Below, piece by piece: positions 11,896 through 23,566 of a stretch of 64,000 nucleotides of DNA; position 1 is the first letter of the stretch; every line of letters begins with the position of its first letter. The position numbers and the translations under genes are program-made. The stretch lies in the NCBI GenBank assembly GCA_951799445.1, contig OX637293.1, positions 22,568,001 to 22,632,000 on the forward strand, read 5' to 3'. The stretch is from Pseudisothecium myosuroides (taxonomy: Eukaryota > Streptophyta > Bryopsida > Hypnales > Lembophyllaceae). The notes below the pieces were generated by a model. It was not told the DNA's origin and searched no databases. It worked only from the letters and a program-made list of their open reading frames with translations.

Positions 11896-12380
11896 AGCAT
11901 GATGTTTGTTTACAAGAACGTACATGCGCAACTTCTTCCAAATTGATTATGGAAGAGTTTAGGTCATCTTCAATTCCTTGATACTCACCTTATATTTCCA
12001 ATATCAACTACTGTAGAAACACACAAAAGCATCTATAATCCCATTCATGCACACTAAATTTTCCTTAAAGTGTCCCTAGACTTCCAATAAAACGTCCCTG
12101 AAAAGTGTCATGAAATTGTCCCTTTACTTAATTGCTATTAGTTGAATGTTGATTTTGCCAAGTTTTTGGTTTCAAGTCCAACTATGTGACGGTTTAAGTG
12201 GTTTAGGGAGCTGCAACCTTGAAAATTCATAGAAATTGCATGCGACATCCAAAAAATCTAGATTAAAAAAAAAATCATAATTCAATTGCTAATACTTTGA
12301 AAATATTATTGATAGAAAAAGGTGCCTCCAACTATGCTGATTTGCTTATTTTGACGGCTTAGGGTGAACATTTCTACCTT
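11896..12380. other. Spacer, nothing recognised
   Basis: AT-rich DNA downstream of the copia remnant. It may include decayed copia tail sequence, but no domain or LTR is visible. Confidence 0.4.
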
Positions 12381-13111
12381 GGACAAATGCAAGAAACACA
12401 TGTATTATTTTGCGTCACACTTTGTGTTTTGATTTGTTTTTTGGCCATAACTTTTGTGTTTTGGCTCCAAATGACTCAAGATTTATAGATAAGGTACTCA
12501 TGACTATTATACACCTTGCCTAATTTTTTTTTAATTTTCAAAAATATTTTACTATCCAAAAATAGCCCTTGATTTTATATCATGCTTGCCAATTTGGGGG
12601 GGTTTAGTACTATTTAGTACCCAAAAAACCGAATTTTGAGCTGAAACTTGGAGGAGATGGTCTTCTAGTAGACTTGTAGCTATTTTCCAAAGGAATTCTA
12701 AAAATAATTAATCGTGTGTGGTGTGGAAGTCCACAAAGTGCGCTTCTTTTTGCTTACATTTTGTAACATATAAAATATTATTTTGGAATTTTTTTGGGTG
12801 AATGACCATCTCCATAGAGTTGTTATAAATATCCAATTTTTGTTTTATGTATTTTTTTCCTGCTATTTTTAACTAATTAAAACATCAAAGCATCCATTTT
12901 CTTGAGATTTGGCACTTTTCTAGTTCTCCTACTTAGAGAATTTTTTAATGAATTTCGTTTGGTGGTTACCTTCATCTTAAAGGTGTATACATTAGCCAAA
13001 TTTTTTTATTTTTTAAAATTTTTATTTCTAATTTTAAAGTACTGTAGAAAAAAAATGATGAATACTATCAAAACGCAACAAAATTGGCAGGTGTTTTTTG
13101 CATTCACCCCC
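12381..13111. mobile_element. Terminal-inverted-repeat element, GGGTGATTGCAAGAAAC family, copy 2 (about 731 bp)
   Basis: The left end (ATGCAAGAAACACATG) and the right end (GGTGTTTTTTGCATTCACCC) are imperfect inverted copies of the termini seen at 4828-5673. The interior also shares a TACTATTTAGTACCC phrase and a CAAAGGAATT segment with that copy. The exact outer boundary and target duplication are uncertain. Confidence 0.6.
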
Positions 13112-13733
13112 TTGTGTAGATGACGAAAGATTATTAAGATAAATTAGTCTCAACTTACTTAAAGATTGAATAGTTGAAACTTTGCAATATATGTGCAGAC
13201 ACACCTCTATAGTAGCTTAAACCAAGAGTCAACCACAACTTTGTATAAGTAGCCTAACATTTTTATATAAATAAAAAGTATACATAAATATATTAAATCG
13301 TTTCTATTATCTTTCTTTGTATGGACACTTCTGCTTATGTTTACAAGGCAAGCCTATGGTGAACATATGAACAAGACCTTATGAGCACATTGAACTACTT
13401 TCAAAAACACAACTGGATATACACCATTTCATCTAGCATTTAGCTTTGAAGTTATAATACCTATAGAATTAGAAATACTATCATTATGAGTGGCAATAGA
13501 ATAAAATTAAAAACTTAGAGATGAACTAATGAAGATTCATTCACTTGATTGACATTATTTAGAGGACCAAATGAAGATCAAAGAAATCAAGAAGAAGTGC
13601 ACCGCATAGGAACCAGAGAATCAAAAAACAGGTTTCTGGTACATCCCAAGGACTGGGCACTCATCTGATCTTTTTCTCCTTAAAAAAGGATCTGTAGCTT
13701 GTTGACTGCTAAACTTAGTCTCGATTAGCCTGT
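13112..13733. other. Spacer, nothing recognised
   Basis: AT-rich DNA without a supportable frame, hairpin or repeat. Confidence 0.45.
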
Positions 13734-13737
13734 TTAA

Positions 13738-14659
13738 CCCCTAAAGGCCCAAGGCATTTTCTGGCTCCAAAACCACTGAAAACTGCCATTTCTGCTGCAA
13801 TCACTCCCTAAACAAAAAAAAAACTTTTTTTTTAGAATCTAACCGTAGGATCTTGTACTTCACTTGTCTCAAATCATTTGGAAAAAATTTCATGAAGTTT
13901 GACCATATGGATTGGAAGATATTAGCGTTTGAAGTTGGAAAAAGAAGTTTTTTTGAACTCTGGATTGCAATTTCAGATGACTTTGACGGCCATTTGTGGA
14001 TTTTTTTTGCACTACACACCATAAAGTTAAAAAAATTTATGTTGAACATTTGAGTTGAGAGTCGGGGAGTTTTTTTTCAGAATGTCAAAACTTGATTTTC
14101 ACATATAAAAAATTGTTAAGTAGAAGTAGGTCCAAAATTGAACAAAACACTAAATCTTCAATAGCTCTTAGATGGAATTAAAAAACCATAATCCCAACAG
14201 TGGGATTGTTCTTCCAAACAAACTTAACCTTTTCAAAAAAAAAAAATTGAAAAATTTCGAAAATTGCATTCAAAAATGAATTTTATAAGTTGTTTTTTAA
14301 AGAAGACGCTTAGATTGCCCAAAAAACAACATTGTCCATAACTTTCTCATTCTGAGTCCAATTAGAATGAATCAAAGCTTCAAATATAGACAAAAACATG
14401 ATCTTTGAAGAAAAAAAATCAAAAAAAAAAATTCAATTTTTTAAAGTTTTTTTTCCTGCCCGGCGAACTGCTTTTTTGACTTCGGGCGGCATAACTTTTT
14501 TTCTTGGGTACTGATTGAAAAAAAAATTATTATTTTTGGAAAGCTAATGTGATTTCCTATCTTCAAAAAAAGTTTCAAAAAATTAGGTCGAAATTTCAGG
14601 TCGCACGAGCCTGCCCAAAATCCCAAGTGTCCCCCAAGGTGACTTTGGGCCTTTAGGGG
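13738..14659 (+). mobile_element. TTAA-flanked element, long class, B subtype (922 bp)
   Basis: TTAA at 13734-13737 and 14660-14663. The 15-base terminus CCCCTAAAGGCCCAA is exactly repeated, inverted, at the right end. The interior is very similar to the inverted copy at 18173-19504, which shows this copy without its nested insertion. A run of short frames on both strands reflects AT-rich composition only. Confidence 0.92.
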
Positions 14660-14663
14660 TTAA

Positions 14664-16355
14664 TCCACAAAGGACCTTGGTATCATTGACGCACATCAAC
14701 TGCTAAACTGAGTCTTAGCACAAAGGAGCTAGCATCATGTCTTGCCTGCTACTTTCGTAATATTACTACTGAGAGTATTTCAGTCATATGTGTGTATCTT
14801 GTCCAGGCACAAGTGATCATATACACGTAAAGCAAGAACATATAAATAAATAAGTAAGTATATAGCAAGCCCATATAGAAGTCAGTTTTCATAGTGCAAA
14901 GAAAAAAACGTTTTATTTCTAAGCACAGAACGTGAACATGTGGAGTTTAAGAAATGCATAAACCGTCCAAAATTCTCTAAGAGGTTGTGGGCCTCACCTG
15001 TGCCCATCCCAAAAGCAAGACAACAAATTGCAAGTTAGTGAAGATGCAACAGGCTTCTACAGCCCACAAACGCCTGTTATTGTTGTCACATGGAGAATCT
15101 AAGATAAACAAATGCAAAAACTACACCCCAACATCATTCAAACAATCCAACAACAATCCTCAAACACCTGTGAGTTAGCAGTCTGTGATTGTGACGAAGC
15201 CATCGCTTGTTTGCCGTGAGACAGCAGTTTTGACAGCAAGAAAGATTTTTGCCTCAGTCCCTCAATCGTCCCTAAAGGTGCAATACTTTGGCTACAGTAA
15301 GCTTGTTCCTCCTTAGTGAGCACTCAAACAGTGGTACAAGGCTGATCAGAAGTGATCGTAACCTGGCAGCATCAGCCATAATATAACGGTAGTGGTATCA
15401 GTCATTTTGGACCTCCATTAATCAATGAAAAACTGAAGCCTGTTTAAGTGATTAAAGAATGGAGGTTACTTGGCCAGTTCACCTGCCATATTTAACCTTG
15501 ATGGAAATTAGCCTTTAGTAAGTTTGAAAGGCTAATTAACTGAGGTTTTAATTCGTCAGATCATATTAGATTATAGTCAGATCAAGATCTGAAGCTTTCA
15601 GCTGATCAGTTTGGTAAACACACCTTCCCAATGGTAATCGAGTCTTCTTATATTTTGAGTGCTATCTTTCATAGGAGTGAAAGTATAGGTAAGCTCACAC
15701 AAGATAATCTCACTGTTGCATAGCAGAAAACAATCCAGTGATGAACTTAACCATCCTTTAAAAATAAAATACGGGAGGGAGAGTGGGATCTAATCCATTG
15801 GCATTTTATTTATAGTGATAATGATTTTTTGCTAGGATATTAGAATCCTAGAGTAATTCTTTTTGTCACATAATCGTCATAGTTTTTACTGCTTTACTTG
15901 AAATGATGACTTTTTCTAGTCTTTATGATCTAGAAACTAGTCTAGCAACTAGAACTAGACCATGGAAGCTAGAAAAAAAGAAAAAAGAAAAAAAGAAAAA
16001 ATCATGATAAATTAGGAAGAAAAATCAAATTCAAGGAGGGTAATTTAGTGAGTTAAAGTGATGTTTGGTTACAAAAGAAAAAAGTCCAAAAGCTTTGGCC
16101 ATATTAGAAAGGACCTTTCTAGATAGAGTAAACATTTAATCACGGGGTATACTTATTCTCAACATGAAATGGTGATTTTATCAATCAATATGTGAATGGC
16201 ACAAAATTAAAAATATTTTCAATCCAAACATGACTATGCGTGATGTACAAAAGTATGGAGTTTTTTATTCATCCAATACTATATAGATTATAACATTTGT
16301 ATACTTTTATCTGGTGCACCATGGCGCATTTTGAGACATGGATCAATGTCATGCC
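14664..16355. other. Spacer of 1.7 kb, no gene recognised
   Basis: Short frames at 14987-15178 (+) and 15138-15323 (-) have no recognisable similarity. A small hairpin (CCTCCATT..AATGGAGG, about 15412-15468) and an A/G-rich tract (about 15969-16000) are the only structures noted. Confidence 0.4.
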
Positions 16356-16359
16356 TTAA

Positions 16360-17296
16360 CCCCTAAGGGCCCAAGGCCTTTTTTCTGCCCCAAAACACTC
16401 AAAACTGCCATTTCTATAGCAAGGATTAAAAAAAATTGAAAAATGTTTTTTTTGCACATCTCACCATAGGATCTTACACCTAACTAGTATGAGAATGTGT
16501 GGAAAAAATTTCAGAATTTTTGACAGCTTAGATTGCAAGATATCTGCGTTTAAAGTGGAAAAAACAAGTATGTTAGCACATTGCGGGACTGGATTTTTTG
16601 ACTTTGAACATTTTTAACTTAAAATTTTTGCACTACAAAGTTTTGTGCTTCAAAACTTTATAGTGGAGAATTGAGTTGAGAGTCTAGGGAAAAAAAAATA
16701 TTCAAAAAAACTTAATTATCATTCCTAAAAAAATTGTTAAGTAGAAGTAGGTATGAGATAGAAGGAAAATCTAAAATATTCATATACTTTAGATGGAATT
16801 AAAATGCAATAATCCCAATGGTGAGATTGTTCTAGCAAGTAAACTAAACCATGAGAATTTTTTTTGTTTTGAAAAATTGCAAAAATAGCATTTAGAAATG
16901 CATCCTACAAGTTATTTTTTTCAAGAAGATGCTCTAATTGCCCGAAAAACAAGAATGTCCATAACTTTCTCATAACAAATCCAAATGAAATGAATCAAAG
17001 CTTCCTAGATAGACAAAAATATAATCTATGAGAAAAAAATTATTAAAAAAAAAATATATCAAATTTTTGCCAAATTTTTTCTGCTGCCCAGACTGCCCAG
17101 TTACAAAAAAAAGTAACATATTTGGCTATAACTTTTGACTCCTATTTCCAAATGTGCTGAAATTTGGTGCATATGAAAGATATTCCTCGTCCCCACCTTC
17201 TATTAAAATTTCAGCTTAAAATATGAAAATGTCTAGTCACACGTACCTGCCCAAAATTTCTATACGGCCAAAAAACGCATGCTAGTCCTTTAGGGG
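16360..17296 (+). mobile_element. TTAA-flanked element, long class, C subtype (937 bp)
   Basis: TTAA at 16356-16359 and 17297-17300; left end CCCCTAAGGGCCCAAGG, right end the complement of CCCCTAAAGGAC. Nearly colinear with the copy at 30152-31083 and with the older copy at 2573-3497 in the right third (GTAACATATTTGGC, then ACTTTTGACTCCTATTTCC). Confidence 0.92.
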
Positions 17297-17322
17297 TTAA
17301 ATTAAATCACGGTTTTGTTTGC

Positions 17323-17570
17323 CATTAGAAAAAATTTCAGCCCTCCAGAAGGCCGTTATTATTTGATTTTCGGGACCCCCGAGCTGCAATTACAGAAAAA
17401 AAAATTATTATATATATATATATTTTTTAATTTTTTTTTCAATCTGATGTGGCGCTGACGTGGCACAAAAGTGCTGACATGGCACCACAAAAAAAAAACT
17501 TTTTTTCCCTAAATGCACCGGGGGGGTGCAAGACTCGCGGCCTTCTTGAGGGCTGAAATTTTTTCTAATG
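17323..17570. mobile_element. MITE with CATTAGAAAAAATTTCAG terminal repeats (248 bp)
   Basis: The left terminus CATTAGAAAAAATTTCAG continues into GCCCTCCAGAAGGCCG and is repeated inverted at the right end with one or two differences, giving arms of about 32 bp. The interior has two GC-rich patches (GGGACCCCCGAG and CACCGGGGGGGTG) around AT-rich runs. No flanking duplication was evident, so the superfamily is open. It lies 23 bp after a TTAA element. Confidence 0.75.
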
Positions 17571-18168
17571 ATTGGTCTCCTTTTAGAACTAGTGCAAACT
17601 AGGTGGAGATGCCATACTCAATTTCCAAAATGGACTACTTTACACAAGATAGTTTTAAACCTTAGACAGAATGTCATGTGCAAAGTAAACCGATTACAAG
17701 TTACAAATGGGAAGACAAAATGTTAGTGAAGAATATAGTATTATAGCCACTTACCAATAAAAATGAACGGTGAAATTACAAAATTGATCTATGAGTACTC
17801 CACATACAATTCCTTGTAGATTTTGAAGATTTAAGTTGCTATGAGCATTCATAATTTTGCACCGTTGACATGAGGGGGTCTAATACTTCCTAAAAGTGGA
17901 TGATACATGCTCTAGATCCCTCAAAATATTTTTCTTGTATTGAATCCTAGCGTGTTAACAATGGTCCTTCAAATCTAAATTTAGTTAGTTTTATCCTACG
18001 TTCTACTTGTAACTTGTCAATTGACTATTTACAAGACACATTTAGTGAACAAGGATAGTAAATAATAAGTTTGAAGGGTCTTCAAAGTTAGATGTAAAAT
18101 TTGAATGTGCTAAGTTTAACAAAGGATGGTGTAGACATTCTTAGGAATAAACCTATTGTAATTATCTT
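17571..18168. other. Spacer, nothing recognised
   Basis: Unique-looking AT-rich DNA between a MITE and an inverted TTAA element; no gene or repeat supported. Confidence 0.45.
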
Positions 18169-18172
18169 TTAA

Positions 18173-19504
18173 CCCCTAAAAGCCCAAAGTCCCCTCGGGG
18201 GACACTTGGGATTTCGGGCAGGCTCGTGCAACCTGAAATTTCGACCTGATTTTTTGAAACTTTTTTTGAAGATAGGAAATCACATTTGCTTTCCAAAAAT
18301 CTAATTTTTTTTCAATCGGTGCCCGGGAAAAAAAGTTATGCCGCCCGAAGTCAAAAAAGCAGTTTGCCGGGCAGAAAAAAAAACTTTAAAAAATTGAATT
18401 TTTTTTTTTGGAATTTTTTTTCTCAAAGATCGTGTTTTTTGTCTATATTTGAAGCTTTGATTCATTCTAAGGTAGGAGGCTCAGAAATGGAGCATCTAAG
18501 GGTTGGTCCCCCTTTTTCATGTATTTCCTTGCACGGGAATATTTTTAGCTCATTTTTCAGACATAGAGAAATTGATGAGGAATCTAACCCAAGTGGTTTC
18601 GTATTTTTCCGAGCATTTTTGAATTACTTATGAATTTTCAAACGAGTTGGGTCATAGGTCCCTATTTGTGACCCTAGGTCTTTCATAAACGGTTCACTTG
18701 CAATTTCAAAAAAAAATGGGGAAAGCAAAGAGAATGATTGGCTCTTGCAATTAATAATGCTTGTTTCCTTGATTCATTCAATGACTATACTAGTCAATTT
18801 CAGAACCAACTCATGTCCATTTCCCAGCCATTTATAGGGTCCATTCTAAATGCCCGCTCTGTTTTACAGCCTCCTACCTTAATTGGACTCAGAATGAGAA
18901 AGTTATGGACAATCTTGTTTTTCAGGCAATCTAAGCGTCTTCTTCAAAAAACAACTTATAAAATTCATTTTTTAATGCAATTTCGAAATTTTTCAATTTT
19001 TTTTTTTGAAAAGGTTAGGTTTGTTTGCAAGAACAATCCCACTGTTGGGAATATGGTTTTTCAATTCCATCTAAGAGCTATTGAAGATTTAGTGTTTTGT
19101 TCAATTTTCGACCTACTTCTACTTAACAATTTTTTTATATGTGAAAATCAAGTTTTGACATTCTGAAAAAAAATTCCCCGACTCTCAACTCAAATGTTCA
19201 ACATAAAAAATTTTAACTTTATGGTGTGTAGTGCAAAAAAAATCCACAAATGGCCGTCAAAGTCATCTGAAATTGCAATCCAGAGTTCAAAAAGACTTCT
19301 TTTTCCAACTTCAAACGCTAATATCTTCCAATCCGTATGGTCACACTTCATGAAATTTTTACCTCATGATTTGAGACAAGTGAAGTACAAGATCCTATGG
19401 TTAGATTCTAAAATTTTATTTTTTTTTGGTTTAGGAAGTGATCGCAGCAGAAATGGCAATTTTCAGTGGTTTCAGAGCCAGAAAATGCCTTAGGCCTTTA
19501 GGGG
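18173..19504 (-). mobile_element. TTAA-flanked element, B subtype, inverted, with nested MITE (1332 bp total)
   Basis: TTAA at 18169-18172 and 19505-19508. Reverse-complemented, it matches the 922 bp copy at 13738-14659 almost throughout. The match is interrupted by the 410 bp AGGTAGGAGG element at 18470-18879. Without that insert and its 2-bp duplication the length is 920 bp, like the other long copies. The long frames at 18286-18633 and 18738-19166 cross the nested boundaries and are artefacts. Confidence 0.93.
18470..18879 (+). mobile_element. AGGTAGGAGG-family MITE, copy 4, nested (410 bp)
   Basis: Inserted in the TTAA element at 18173-19504. The host reads GATTCATTC-TA before it and TA-ATTGGACTC after it. 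The uninterrupted sister copy (13738-14659, complement) reads GATTCATTCTAATTGGACTC. The comparison shows a 2-bp TA duplication and fixes the element ends at AGGTAGG and CCTACCT. Confidence 0.95.
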
Positions 19505-19508
19505 TTAA

Positions 19509-20533
19509 TGTCCAAATCTTTTTACAAAAATTTGCAGATTTTTGCTTATATCTTTGGAAAAAAACATATTGTTTACTTCAATTTCATCAAATTGGTTGTA
19601 AAAAAAGTTTATCTTTTAAAGATTTAAATATTATTTTGGATGAATGAGAACTTAATTATTTTAGCACAACATGTGCTTGAGTCACTTTGTTTAGGCACTT
19701 AAGGGTTCATAGATAAGGAAATATTGAACATCATATTTTTGAATGCATATATGTCCCTGGCACACAAAATATTTGTTTGTCCATTCATCTAAATGTTTAC
19801 AGATTTGTGGGATCTTGAGTGAGCAAACACTCATTTACATCAACCCTTCAAGAGATGGAATTTCTCTCCCTCTCTTTCTGTAGATTCTTGCATTAGTTCC
19901 TAACATTTGTATTTGAGTATAGATTTTCAATTCATTTCTTCTTTGCAATATTCCATAGCAAAATGTACAAATATATTTCACTTCCAAAGGTAACTTTTGT
20001 AGTTACTGAAGAATAACCCTTTGAAAATGGAAAAAACAAATAAGGAAAACCCAAATCTTTAAAAAAAGTCACAAACATTCAAAATCAACAATCAACTTCA
20101 GACTGAATTTCCAATTTTTGGATTTTCGGATTAAAAATTCATGCAGTGATGAGGCCTACTTTGGATGAGATTTGGCGATTCGATGAAGAACAGAAGGCGG
20201 ATGAAATGAGGCCAACTCGAGACGAGAGTTGCAGTATTGCGCCTATTTTGCGCCTCCAATTCCAGTTTGGAGTTTCCGCTTTCTTCTTCTTCGTCTTTGA
20301 TCTCCGGCATCACCTCACGACGTCGATCCGGTGCCATTCAATACTCCAATCAGTTTGAAATTGAAATTGAAACTACATTTCTTTTTATTCCAATCCAATT
20401 CGAAACTGCATTTCTTTGCAACCCAGTCAAGCCCAGATTTCACCCGGAACTTGCACATTTTCGAAACAGAGATTCACCGGAATACAGCTCTTGTTTTTTT
20501 GAAGGATTCAAGCGGTGTTGTTGCAGAAAAGCG
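19509..20533. other. Upstream region of the DPH5 gene
   Basis: AT-rich to about 20140, then more balanced up to the DPH5 start. The last 300-400 bp are likely promoter and 5' leader (inference from composition). The frame upstream of the DPH5 start stays open but has no in-frame ATG, so it is not used as a start. No TATA box or other element was assigned. Confidence 0.4.
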
Positions 20534-22724
20534 ATGTTGTATGTGGTGGGATTGGGGCTGGGCGATGAGAAGGACATCACGGTGAGGGGGTTGGAAGCTG
20601 TGCGACGATGCGACAAAGTGTATTTGGAGGCGTACACTTCGTTGTTGGCGCTCGGGCTTGGCCCTGATGCTACCGCCACGCTGGTATGGATGTGACAGTG
20701 GCGGTGGGTTTAAGCTTTATTGAATTAGGGCTTCAGGATTAGGGGTTAGGATTTAGGGTTTAAGGTTGATGGGATTTGGCTGACGGTGGCAAAGGGGAGT
20801 ATCGGTGATGCAGGAGAAGCTGTATGGTCGACCAGTAATCGTTGCGGATCGTGAGTTAGTAGAGCAAGGTGCGGAAGGAATTTTGGAGGAAGCTCGGACC
20901 TTGAATGTGGCATTTCTCGTTGTTGGGGACCCGTTTGGGTAAGTGCCCTCATTTTTTATTTTTCATTAGGGATTTTGGATGTTGTCCTGGTAGCTTTCTA
21001 CTTTATTTCTAAGTTTTTAATTTGAAAATTTGAAGCTTTCCTCGTTGTAGCTGGCTGTGGGGTTAGGGTTTAGGGTTTAACTGAACGGTGGCTTGCATGG
21101 GTGGCTTACGTGAGGACTCGTGCTTTTGAGTAAGCTAGATGTCCCAATTCCCTTGGTTCTTTAAACATCCTTCTGTCATTTCACTCAATGCTATTCAAAT
21201 GGCAATGTTAAACCGATGAAACCCGCCACTTCCAAAAATTTATGAAACGGCTTGTGTTGGGTTCGATATGCTCGACAGCAATCAAAAAGATTCAAAATCA
21301 ACGTTCATTATGTGCACATAAGTCATGTAACCTTATTTGCACGGAACTGACCATTTCAAAGTCTTTTTGCATCAGGGCTACAACACATTCGGATCTTCTT
21401 GTCAGAGCCAAGACCTTGGGCATTGAAGTTGAGGTGGTGCATAATGCTTCAATTATGAACGCAGTTGGAGCTTGCGGTTTACAGCTGTACCGGTTTGGGG
21501 AGGCAATTTCTATTCCTTTCTTCACAGATACGTGGCGACCGGATAGCTTTTACGATAAAATTAAAGCCAATCGGACAATCGGTTTGCACACGTTATGTCT
21601 CTTAGGTATGTCACCGTCTTGGACTTCGAGCTATTGAGTTACTCATTTGGGGTTCACTTTGCCCATGGAAATCAGCTTCATGAACACTTAGCAAGAATTT
21701 TCATATCCGCTTGTAATTAGTTTAGGGTCTTGCAAGCTAGTCAATGCATGTGTCGTTTTCATTTTGTCACACGCGATCCTGTTCATTGCTTTGTTGTGTC
21801 TTCCATTTTTGAGTGCCCTCTTCAGTGTAGACTTCAAGTTTGCACACTGTAGTCAATATTTGTAGCTAAAATGTGACGGCACGTGACATGTGCTGTACGA
21901 CAGACATCCGAGTAAAGGAGCAATCAGTCGAGGCTTTGTGTAGGTGAGCACCCGAATAATCTTGTATATCTTCCCTCAAAAGATCCCTATTAGATTCACA
22001 GAGTTATGAATGGTACTTAAGCTAATAAAACATAGATCAATATCAAAGATTATACTAAATCATTTTCAAAGTCTTGAGTGCAAGTCTTTGGCACATATTT
22101 ATATTAGTGGAAACTCATTGGTAATGGTTGCATGTTTGACCGCTGATTGAGTGGCTTACTTTGGGCAGGGGTAAGAAAGAGTACGAGCCTCCTAGGTACA
22201 TGAGCATCAACACAGCCATCGAGCAATTGCTTGAAGTTGAGGAGTCGCGTGCGGACAAAGGTTTGTTTCAGTTTCTTGCCTGTTTTTTTCGCTATTGAAT
22301 GTACAGAAATAGCTCTTTGATTTTTTTGACATGCGTTATAGAGTTCTCTTCTTCATGTTTGGCAACGTTTGGATAAATGCCTTAGCATGGTGGCATATAG
22401 GCCACCCATGGACCTGATCTGCAACAATTATAGGTTCATATCTTTAGGCCTGCAAAATGCGAACAGATGCATCATCTTTTTCGAACATCACAAGCTTTGA
22501 CTATCCCAATAACCTCTTTTGTGAATGGTGGTTATGCAGTGTACAGTGAAGATACTCTGTGCGTGGGGTTGGCCCGATTAGGTACGAGTACGCAAAAGAT
22601 TGTATCCGGCCCAATGAAGGAGCTTCTCCATGTTGATTTCGGGGTTCCATTGCATAGTCTAGTTATTGCAGGCACAACACATGTGATGGAGGAAGAGTTT
22701 TTGTCTTTCTACAAACCATCTTAG
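20534..22724 (+). CDS. DPH5: Diphthine methyl ester synthase (diphthamide biosynthesis protein 5)
   Basis: SAM-dependent methyltransferase that methylates the modified histidine of elongation factor 2 during diphthamide synthesis in the cytosol. Six exons: 20534-20683, 20814-20938, 21376-21605, 21904-21943, 22169-22260, 22540-22724. They give 273 residues, close to the family's usual 280 or so. The N-terminus [20 protein letters not shown] is the family signature. Other family blocks are VYLEAYTS (exon 1), [15 protein letters not shown] (exons 2-3), [17 protein letters not shown] and [13 protein letters not shown] (exon 3), HTLCLLDIRVKE (exons 3-4), [20 protein letters not shown] (exon 5) and [11 protein letters not shown] then [13 protein letters not shown] (exon 6). 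The 40-base exon 4 is needed to keep the frame. All introns are GT-AG. The start is the first in-frame ATG of the conserved N-terminus. TTTAGGG-type telo-boxes occur in introns 1 and 2. The next gene is convergent. No sign of inactivation. Confidence 0.96.
21061..21080 (+). promoter_or_regulatory. Telo-box-like TTTAGGG repeats in DPH5 intron 2
   Basis: The stretch holds GGTTAGGGTTTAGGGTTTAA, nearly three plant-type telomeric units. A shorter version (GGATTTAGGGTTTAAGG) is in intron 1 around 20749-20765. In plants, AAACCCTAA boxes are known near the 5' ends of ribosomal-protein and translation-factor genes; activity here is inferred. Confidence 0.5.
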
Positions 22725-23566
22725 ATATTCTTTTAGTACTAGCGAGTTTCAGAATAATACAGGGATTATGCTGCTATTTTATAGAGAATTTAATATGCAT
22801 TCTTTACTTAATGCTAGAGACGCCCTTGGCGAGATTCAACTTTAGACGTGGTTGAGAGTTTATGGACCCGAAGGTTCTAATGGCAATTGATACAGTGGAA
22901 GTGTTTTGGAGTTTACATTACGAGTGCATATTTTCTCCCTTCGTGGTCTCTGGTATTTCATGCAATTTGTCCAGTCTATCTTTTACTTGGATGTGTGAAC
23001 AAATCCTACTACTAATCAGTTCTGTGGAGTACAAGAGTCTCATTTGCCTAGACTCATTTGGGAATGCCCAGACTCTCGTGTGTAGGCCGACTCACTGGAC
23101 CATCACCGGCAGATGTGCAGTATCAACCGAAGAGAACTGCCCCTGATGATTCTGGTAAGAAGCGTCTCAATGAGAAACTGCATGCCTCTTTAGAGCTTCT
23201 TTACAAAATTTCGATTACATTACATCTGATCCTCATGCTCATTGACTAGCTACTTGCAACTGTGCTGCTGTTATGTTACAATGTCGTAGAGAAATCTACG
23301 ACTTGTATCTGGCTGCAGTTGTACTACAATGTGATACTCAAAGTTACAAGGTGAATTACGTATCGGTGGCAAGGAACACTTAACATGAAAGCACAGGCTT
23401 CTAGTTTCAGTATGAGCTTGATCATGGGTGACATGAAATTGAACTAGAATAGAGTCATCCTTAAGTAGTGTAAAGAGGGGTTTCTGAGCCTGTGCTTGTT
23501 AAAAGGAGGGGGTGAGTGTAAGGGAGGAAATCCCTGTATTCATACTAAATGACATAAAATCTCTCT
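22725..23566. other. Convergent 3' interval between DPH5 and the LRR gene
   Basis: Holds the 3' ends of two convergent genes. Short frames at 22862-23146 and 23058-23249 have no recognisable similarity. No further exon or kinase sequence is seen downstream of the LRR stop codon. Confidence 0.5.

Noticed and set aside
18286..18633. 115-codon frame
   Set aside because: It also spans the host and nested-element junction, and the frame is not kept in sister copies.
18738..19166. 142-codon frame, one of the longest outside the genes
   Set aside because: It crosses the boundary between a nested MITE and its host TTAA element, so it cannot be an ancestral gene.
9997..19508. CCCTAAA inside the TTAA-element termini, considered as interstitial telomere repeats
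   Set aside because: Only single units occur, always at an element end and always preceded by TTAA; there is no tandem array.
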